From contig JBEIFW010000149.1 in the NCBI GenBank assembly GCA_040382215.1, forward strand, positions 1 to 8,736: DNA of 8,736 bases, given 5' to 3'. The notes beneath the pieces are model-generated. The model searched no databases and was not told the origin of the DNA. It saw only the letters and a program-made list of their open reading frames with translations. The translations under genes were made by a program, and so were the position numbers. This stretch comes from JBEIFW01 sp040382215 (GTDB taxonomy: Bacteria > Actinomycetota > Acidimicrobiia > Acidimicrobiales > Ilumatobacteraceae). Of the stretch, positions 1-4,620 are shown one piece after another (position 1 is the stretch's first letter; each line of letters starts with the position of its first letter).

Positions 1-2
1 CC

Positions 3-650
3 GCCCGGCGGGCCCGGCCCGCTGGTGGGCCCGTCGACATCGTCGCCATCGGGTCGTCCACCGGCGGCCCCAAGGCGCTCGAAGTGGTGCTGACGGCGAT
101 CGGCCCGAACTTCCCGGTACCCGTCGTGCTGGTGCAGCACATGCCGCCGGTGTTCACCCAGATGCTGGCGCAGCGCTTGGACCAAAAGACGCACTTCACC
201 GTGGTGGAGGCGACCTCGGGCCTCGCCCTGCAGCCCGGGCATCTCTACGTCGCCCCTGGCGACAACCACATGGTGGTGGCGGGGGACTCGGCTCGTGGTT
301 ACCGGGTGGAGCTGAACAAAGCGGCGCCGGAGAACTCCTGCCGGCCCGCCGTCGACGTGCTGTTCCGGTCGGTCGCCGACTGCTTCGGGGCTCGGACGTT
401 GGTGGTCGTGCTCACGGGCATGGGTCAGGACGGCCTGCGCGGCAGCGAGAAGATCGCCGCCGCCGGGGGATCGATCCTCGCCCAGGACGAAGCCTCGAGC
501 GTGGTGTGGGGGATGCCCAGGTACGTCGTCAAGGCGGGTATCGCCGACGAGGTGCTCGCGGTGGAGGACATGGCGGGAGCCATCGAGACGAGAGTCCGCA
601 GCCGGCGTGGTGCCGCTGCCCCGAACGGAAGGATCGAGGTGATGAGATGA
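3..650 (+). CDS. cheB: CheB methylesterase domain (protein-glutamate methylesterase), 5' end missing
   Basis: Removes methyl groups from glutamates of chemoreceptors (and deamidates glutamines) in the cytoplasm, opposing CheR during adaptation. The frame is open from the left edge with no start codon before 84, so the gene begins outside the window. The upstream part would be expected to hold a receiver domain; only a short Ala/Arg/Pro/Gly linker and the catalytic domain are visible. The nucleophile motif IGSSTGGP is at 48-71, with the catalytic Ser codon at 57-59. The catalytic His lies in LVQHMPP (about 129-149) and the Asp in LTGMGQDG (about 411-434). YVAPGDNHM and AQDEASSVVWGMPR are further family signatures. 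The visible 215 codons are a complete methylesterase domain. The stop codon overlaps the cheR start (ATGA at 647-650), implying translational coupling. Confidence 0.95.
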   Translation, partial: ARRARPAGGPVDIVAIGSSTGGPKALEVVLTAIGPNFPVPVVLVQHMPPVFTQMLAQRLDQKTHFTVVEATSGLALQPGHLYVAPGDNHMVVAGDSARGYRVELNKAAPENSCRPAVDVLFRSVADCFGARTLVVVLTGMGQDGLRGSEKIAAAGGSILAQDEASSVVWGMPRYVVKAGIADEVLAVEDMAGAIETRVRSRRGAAAPNGRIEVMR

Positions 651-1510
651 CAACGGGTCAGACCGCAACCGACGCGATCCTGAACCCGGCCGATTTCGCC
701 TACCTCCGGCAGGTGGTCCGCGACCGTTCTGCGATCGTGCTGGACGAATCCAAGGACTACTTGGTGGAGAACCGCCTGCGTCCACTCATGCGGGAGCACA
801 AGGTGGACTCGCTACGCGGGGTCGTCGAGCGCATGCGTCGTGAACCCCACGGCGCGCTCGCGAACGCCGTCATCGATGCGATGACGACGAACGAGACCTC
901 GTGGTTCCGGGACATCCACCCGTTCAACTCGCTGCCCGACGTGGTGGGGGAGATCCTCGCCTCCAAGCCGGCCGGCTCCCCGTTGACGGTGTGGTGCGCG
1001 GCGTCCTCGAGTGGCCAGGAGCCGTACACGGTCGCGATGGTGATCAACGAGAAGTACCCGGAGCTCGCGGCCGGACACCGGTTGCGGATCGTTGCGACGG
1101 ACCTCTCGCCGACCATGGTGCAGCGCACCAAGTCGGGCCGGTACACGCAGTTCGAGGTGAACCGCGGACTACCCGCCCGGTTCCTCGTGCGGTACTTCCA
1201 ACAGGACGGCAAGGATTGGGTGATCAGCCGGGACATCCGGAACCTGGTCGAAGCGCGTGAGCTGAATCTCGTCGAGTCGTGGGGCGGACTGCCCCGCTGC
1301 GACCTGGTGATGATCCGCAACGTCCTCATCTATTTCTCAGTGGACACGAAGCGAGCGATCCTCGGTCGCATCCGCAAAGACGTGCTCACGCCCGGAGGAT
1401 TCCTGTTCCTCGGCGCGAGCGAAACGACGCTGAACGTCGACGATGCCTACGTCCGCCGGGACTTCGGCAAGAGCATCTGCTACCAGGCGCCCGGTGCGCC
1501 CAACCGGTGA
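647..1510 (+). CDS. cheR: CheR chemoreceptor glutamate methyltransferase
   Basis: Uses S-adenosylmethionine to methylate receptor glutamates; partner and antagonist of CheB. It has 287 residues, the usual CheR length. The N-terminal helical domain spans about residues 10-75 (FAYLRQVVRDRSAIVLDES ... ENRLRPLM). The TTNETSWFRD signature is at 80-89. The SAM-binding loop WCAASSSGQEPYTVAM is at 116-131, the acidic ATDLS at 150-154, and MIRNVLIYF followed by PGGFLFLGASET lies at 222-260. The same frame stays open upstream to 506, but that extension runs through cheB. I chose ATG 647 because it sits 7 nt after a GAGG (636-639) and because the homology starts there. It overlaps the cheB stop by 4 nt. 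The SAM loop has GQE where many CheR proteins have GEE, a common variant. Confidence 0.96.
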   Translation: MTTGQTATDAILNPADFAYLRQVVRDRSAIVLDESKDYLVENRLRPLMREHKVDSLRGVVERMRREPHGALANAVIDAMTTNETSWFRDIHPFNSLPDVVGEILASKPAGSPLTVWCAASSSGQEPYTVAMVINEKYPELAAGHRLRIVATDLSPTMVQRTKSGRYTQFEVNRGLPARFLVRYFQQDGKDWVISRDIRNLVEARELNLVESWGGLPRCDLVMIRNVLIYFSVDTKRAILGRIRKDVLTPGGFLFLGASETTLNVDDAYVRRDFGKSICYQAPGAPNR

Positions 1511-1517
1511 GGTGAAC

Positions 1518-1952
1518 ATGCAGCTCAACGAGACCGCGCTCCATGAAGCGGTCAACACCACCCTCGATGCGCTCGTCGGATCGGCCGGCGAAGCGGTCGA
1601 CCCGACCACGCCGAACTGGGCCATGCGCGCCTTGATCGAGATCAGCGGCGACTTCGATGCGGTCGTCGCCGCCACCTGCGACGAGCACTTCGCCCGCTCG
1701 CTCGCGGCGGCGATGTTCGGCCTCGAACTCGACGAGACCTCCGACGACGACGTGCGTGACGCCTTCGGCGAGTTCACGAACATCGCCGGCGGCATGGTCA
1801 AGTCGCTCCTGCCCGGCACCTGCCGAATGAGCGTTCCCAGCGTCGGGGATCCGACCGGTGTGGGGGAGCCCTCGGCCGTGGCCCTGCTGTGCGAGGCGGC
1901 CGTCGAGCACGAAGGCGGCCACGTCGGCGTGCGTGTGCTGTCGCCGACGTGA
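1518..1952 (+). CDS. cheX: CheX-like chemotaxis phosphatase domain protein
   Basis: A 144-residue single-domain protein whose pattern fits the CheX/CheC/FliY family of CheY-P phosphatases. The key evidence is the helix DDDVRDAFGEFTNIAGGMVKSLLPG (about residues 77-100, quoted here only as a guide to the motif). In it E85 and N88 form the ExxN motif, the two residues known in the family to position the attacking water. It is preceded by a strand (RALIEISGDF) and by a SLAAAMFGLEL helix typical of the family. A single ExxN copy suits CheX rather than CheC, which has two. I chose ATG 1518 because GAGGTGA (1509-1515) lies just upstream. The frame stays open further upstream, but only inside cheR. 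It starts 7 bp after the cheR stop. CheY lies immediately downstream and is the obvious substrate. The function assignment is from motif and context. Confidence 0.8.
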   Translation: MQLNETALHEAVNTTLDALVGSAGEAVDPTTPNWAMRALIEISGDFDAVVAATCDEHFARSLAAAMFGLELDETSDDDVRDAFGEFTNIAGGMVKSLLPGTCRMSVPSVGDPTGVGEPSAVALLCEAAVEHEGGHVGVRVLSPT

Positions 1953-2020
1953 GCAAGCCCGACCCGACTGCGTCCCAGAACCCCGATCCGCCTCAGTAAC
2001 CCATTCCGGGGAAGGTATCC

Positions 2021-2377
2021 ATGAAGATCCTCGTGGTCGATGACAGCAGGGCGATGCGCATGATCGTGCAGCGCACCCTGCGCCAGGCCGGGTTCGACGC
2101 CACCATCGTGGAGGCGGAGAACGGTCAGGAAGCCCTCGACAAGACCAAGTCCGAAAAGCCCGACCTCATCCTGAGCGACTGGAACATGCCGGTGATGTCC
2201 GGCATCGAGTTCCTCAACGCGTTGCGCGGCGGCGGGAACAACACGAAGTTCGGCTTCGTGACCTCGGAGTCGACCCCGGCCATGCGTGCGCAGGCCGTCG
2301 GCTCCGGTGCGGCGTTCCTGATCTCCAAGCCGTTCAACGCCGACACGTTCAAGGACACCCTGAACGGGGTGGTGTGA
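2021..2377 (+). CDS. cheY: CheY-type single-domain response regulator
   Basis: A 118-residue stand-alone receiver domain with no output domain, as in CheY. It would carry the phosphoryl signal from CheA to the flagellar switch. All the receiver residues are present: acidic pair D7/D8 (VVDDS), phosphoacceptor D53 (ILSDWNMPVMSG), switch Thr T81 (FVTSES), and conserved Lys K103 followed by Pro (ISKPF). ATG 2021 follows GGGGAAGG (2008-2015) at 5 nt. The gene sits 68 bp after the cheX-like gene and overlaps the next gene (TGATG at 2375-2379). Stand-alone receivers can also serve other pathways, but flanking by cheB, cheR and cheX makes the chemotaxis role very likely. Confidence 0.94.
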   Translation: MKILVVDDSRAMRMIVQRTLRQAGFDATIVEAENGQEALDKTKSEKPDLILSDWNMPVMSGIEFLNALRGGGNNTKFGFVTSESTPAMRAQAVGSGAAFLISKPFNADTFKDTLNGVV

Positions 2378-2871
2378 TGTCCACCCAGGCGCTCGACCCC
2401 GTGCCGGTCCCTCGTCTCGAGGAGATCAAGGGGACCTTCTGCATGCTGCTCGCCAAGGATGTCCGGGTGGAGCAATGCAAGAGCTACGAAAAGCACACCG
2501 ATGACGGGGTGATCTCGATCGTGCGCGACGACGAGGGCAACGCGCTCGCCGCCGTGCAGGTCGACGCGAAGATCGCGGCCGGGGCGGGTGCGGCGCTCAC
2601 GTTGATGCCGGCCGGTCCGGTGAAGGAGGTCAAGACCTCCGCCGACGTGTTCCCGACGCACCTGGAGAACTTCCGGGAGATTGCGAACGTGCTCGCCGGG
2701 CTGATGAACAGCCAGAGCAGTCCGCACGTCACGCTCGGCGAGGTGCTCCGCATCGCCGACGGTCTCGCCGACGACGTGCGCGAACTGCGCGCCAACCCGA
2801 CGCGGCGCGACGTGTTCGACATCGACATTCCCGGCTATGCCGCCGGGCGTCTGTACGTGTTCGTGCGCTGA
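2377..2871 (+). CDS. Conserved-looking che-operon protein, possibly a divergent CheX/CheC-like phosphatase
   Basis: I do not recognise this 164-residue protein by overall similarity. It is clearly coding: it is co-directional and overlaps the cheY stop (TGATG). GTG 2374 is an alternative start, but ATG 2377 has GGGG (2366-2369) at 7 nt. It is soluble, with no signal peptide or membrane segment. A helix, NFREIANVLAGLMN (about residues 98-111), carries E101 and N104 in an ExxN spacing followed by an AG pair. This is much like the EFTN-IAGG helix of the cheX-like neighbour. It is preceded by a strand-rich stretch (GNALAAVQVDAKIAAGAGAALTLMP) and followed by likely strands near the end (DIDIPGYAAGRLYVFV). 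That order resembles the CheX fold. The CheX-like reading is inference. It could instead be an unrelated scaffold or regulatory protein of the motility system. Confidence 0.75.
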   Translation: MSTQALDPVPVPRLEEIKGTFCMLLAKDVRVEQCKSYEKHTDDGVISIVRDDEGNALAAVQVDAKIAAGAGAALTLMPAGPVKEVKTSADVFPTHLENFREIANVLAGLMNSQSSPHVTLGEVLRIADGLADDVRELRANPTRRDVFDIDIPGYAAGRLYVFVR

Positions 2872-2872
2872 A

Positions 2873-2902
2873 TCGTCGCAGCCCGCCCGCCGGCTGCGAC
2901 GA
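2873..2902 (+). terminator. 11-bp perfect hairpin right after the che operon
   Basis: TCGTCGCAGCC (2873-2883) pairs perfectly with GGCTGCGACGA (2892-2902) around an 8-nt loop. It begins one base after the stop codon of the last che gene. There is no T-tract, so this would be an actinobacterial-type U-less terminator or an mRNA 3'-end stabiliser. The position supports an end-of-operon role. Confidence 0.55.
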
Positions 2903-2944
2903 CCACGCAACGTTTCCCCGGGCAGCGAGGGGTGCGAGCAACGA

Positions 2945-2983
2945 CGACGGTGACCGGGCCGGGTGGGTGCCCGGTCACCGTCG
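2945..2983. terminator. 15-bp perfect hairpin, probable bidirectional terminator
   Basis: CGACGGTGACCGGGC (2945-2959) is exactly repeated in inverted orientation at 2969-2983, with a 9-nt loop (CGGGTGGGT). It lies between convergent transcription units: the che operon from the left and the propeller-protein gene from the right. Because the stem is symmetric it can form in either transcript. No T-run follows on either strand, so termination without a U-tract is inferred from stem strength and placement. Confidence 0.7.
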
Positions 2984-3056
2984 CGTCCGGGGCCGGCCGG
3001 CGGCGGGCCGACGGCAAGGTGACCATGGGTGGCGCACCGTCGCATCGTAGACGCCT

Positions 3057-3084
3057 ACTTTACATAACAAGTATTATCGGCGGA
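3057..3084 (-). other. dif: Probable dif site (XerC/XerD chromosome dimer resolution site)
   Basis: Read on the minus strand, these 28 bases divide into an 11-bp left arm TCCGCCGATAA, a 6-bp centre TACTTG, and an 11-bp right arm TTATGTAAAGT. This is the XerC-arm / central region / XerD-arm layout of dif, with the inner ATAA and TTAT inverted repeat flanking the 6-bp centre. Against the E. coli dif arms (GGTGCGCATAA and TTATGTTAAAT) the right arm matches 9 of 11 and the left arm 6 of 11. The CCGATAAT and TATGT cores also match the actinobacterial dif pattern as I remember it. The site is a short AT-rich island in GC-rich DNA, intergenic, 7 bp past the stop of the propeller gene, with genes on both sides pointing at it. 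A site used by a XerCD-exploiting element would look similar, but there is no mobile gene here. Confidence 0.78.
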
Positions 3085-3091
3085 TGGGCCA

Positions 3092-4495
3092 TCAGTCGGC
3101 GGCCGAAAGCCGCATCACCCGTGAGGCGCCGTATGCGGCCACCCAGAGGTGGTTGCCGTCCGACGCCAACCCGATCGGGGTGCTGTTGCTCCCAAGGCTG
3201 ACCGTCGTAGTGATCGTCGCGGTCGCAGGGTCGATCCTGGACACCTTGTCGTCGCTCCGGGTGACCCAGACACCGGTCCGGTCGGCGACCAGGCGCTTCG
3301 GTCCGCCGGCTGCCGGGAAACCGATACTCGCCGTGACCGTTGCGGTGGCGGGGTCGATCCGTGCGACGGTTCGGTTGTACGTGCTCGCCGCCCAGAGGGA
3401 AGTGCCGTCGAACGCGAGCGCGTCGGCACCGAAGGCGACGGTGGTGGTGAGCGTGGCCGTCACCGGGTTGATCTTCGCCACGGTTTCGGTCCTCCGGTCA
3501 GCGACCCAGATGCTCGCTCCGTCGAACACCACCGCGTTCGGTTCGGGGGCTGGGCCGCCGGCGGCATTCGGGAGGGTGACCCGGGCGGTGACGGACCCGT
3601 CCGTGCGATCGATCCGCAGCACCGGGCCCGGTGCGGAACGGCGGGTGGTCCAGAGGCTGGTCCCGTCGAACGCAAGGGCATCGGGATTGCTGCCCTCGGG
3701 GAGTTCGAACGTGGCGGCGACCGTTGCGGTGACCGGGTCGATCCTCGACAGGCCGTCCCTGGGGAGCGAGTGGGCGACCCACACCGAGGTTCCGTCGTGG
3801 ACGAGCCCCGCAGGGGCGTTCGGGAGGCTCAGCGTGGTAGTCACCCGTGCGGAAGCCGGGTCGATCCGCACGACCGTGAAGCCGGGGCCTCCGAGGGCCA
3901 CCCAGAGACCCGTGCCGTCGAAGACGACGGACCCCGGGTTGCTGTCGTTGGGGAGCTCGACGGTGGCCTCGATACGCCGGTCGGGTTCTGCGAACGCAAG
4001 GGTGACGGCGGCGATGATGGCGCAGACCAGCAGGCCGGCGCCCAGCGTGGTGAGCAGCCACGCCCACCTCGGCCACGGGCGTGGCACCCGCAGACCGGGT
4101 GGCGGCGCACCCAAGCCCGGCTGCAGGAGCTCGATCCAGCGGTCAGCGGTGTCCCGGTTGGCCCGCTCCCGTGCAAGCGCGCCCGGGATGCGGGCGGCCG
4201 GCAGACCGATGGCCTGTTCGACGGCGAGCTCGCCCGGCCCGGGAACGTAGATCGGGTTCCCCGCCACGAAGCGGTAGCGCGTGCGCCCATGCCACAGGTA
4301 CAAGCTGCTGGTTGCTCCGCGCTGTGCGGAATGCATGTCCCGTAACGGGAGATCGAACACCGTCCGGTTTCGGGATCTCGCCGTGAAGCGGAGCCGATCG
4401 TCGTCGAGCTGCAAGATCCCGGACCTCGCCCCCCAGAGGATCGGAAGCCGACGAAGCTGCGTCGCCTCGCTCTCGTACCGCTCGCCCGTCGTCAT
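3092..4495 (-). CDS. Membrane-anchored seven-bladed beta-propeller protein with PH-like N-terminus
   Basis: A 467-residue protein in three parts. Residues about 20-80 (GILQLDDDRLRFTARS ... TVFDLPLRDM ... YRFVAGN) resemble a bacterial PH/GRAM-like beta-barrel and are followed by a helical linker. Residues about 144-169 (WAWLLTTLGAGLLV-CAIIAAVTLAFA) form one transmembrane helix. Residues about 174-467 hold seven repeats of 38-48 residues built on FDGTSLWVA and RIDPxTATVTTT, with the repeat Trp at 198, 239, 282, 330, 368, 410 and 451. This is a YncE/virginiamycin-B-lyase-like propeller. Positive charge before the helix (RPWPRW) suggests the N-terminus is cytoplasmic and the propeller extracytoplasmic. 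No catalytic residues can be assigned. The frame runs open far upstream opposite the DUF1501 gene. I chose ATG 4495 for its AGGGG at 5 nt; ATG 4537 is an alternative with no good ribosome site. The function is unknown. Confidence 0.85.
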   Translation of the reverse strand: MTTGERYESEATQLRRLPILWGARSGILQLDDDRLRFTARSRNRTVFDLPLRDMHSAQRGATSSLYLWHGRTRYRFVAGNPIYVPGPGELAVEQAIGLPAARIPGALARERANRDTADRWIELLQPGLGAPPPGLRVPRPWPRWAWLLTTLGAGLLVCAIIAAVTLAFAEPDRRIEATVELPNDSNPGSVVFDGTGLWVALGGPGFTVVRIDPASARVTTTLSLPNAPAGLVHDGTSVWVAHSLPRDGLSRIDPVTATVAATFELPEGSNPDALAFDGTSLWTTRRSAPGPVLRIDRTDGSVTARVTLPNAAGGPAPEPNAVVFDGASIWVADRRTETVAKINPVTATLTTTVAFGADALAFDGTSLWAASTYNRTVARIDPATATVTASIGFPAAGGPKRLVADRTGVWVTRSDDKVSRIDPATATITTTVSLGSNSTPIGLASDGNHLWVAAYGASRVMRLSAAD

Positions 4496-4500
4496 CGTGA

Positions 4501-4505
4501 CCCCT
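4501..4505 (-). promoter_or_regulatory. Ribosome binding site deciding the propeller-gene start
   Basis: AGGGG on the minus strand lies 5 nt before ATG 4495. The in-frame upstream ATG at 4537 has only GGTCTCG before it, so this site favours the shorter protein. Confidence 0.6.
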
Positions 4506-4620
4506 GTTGCGGCCGTCGAGGCCGTGGTTGCGGCCATCGAGACCGATGGACCGTGGTTCGTCTGGTTCGACGATTCATAACCGGTCCCCGATCGGAGCGG
4601 CTGCACCGAACGGCGGGCGA

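Noticed and set aside
506..646. N-terminal extension of CheR
   Set aside because: It lies wholly within cheB in another frame and has no family similarity; ATG 647 with GAGG is the better start.
3041..3091. AT-rich island read as an insertion-sequence end or phage attachment remnant
   Set aside because: There is no transposase, integrase, target duplication or second copy in the window, and the 11-6-11 arm layout fits dif better.
3084..4250. 388-codon open frame on the plus strand, and a second one at 3149-4345
   Set aside because: Both are antisense to the propeller gene. The apparent repeats in their translations (VAVAGSI, VPSNA) mirror the blade repeats on the other strand.
4534..4549. 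CCATCG / CGATGG 6-bp hairpin with a 4-nt loop between the DUF1501 and propeller genes
   Set aside because: Too short a stem to call a terminator in GC-rich DNA; probably chance.
4573..4579. TATGAAT on the minus strand as a -10 box for the propeller gene
   Set aside because: No convincing -35 element lies at a proper distance; one AT-rich heptamer is not enough support.
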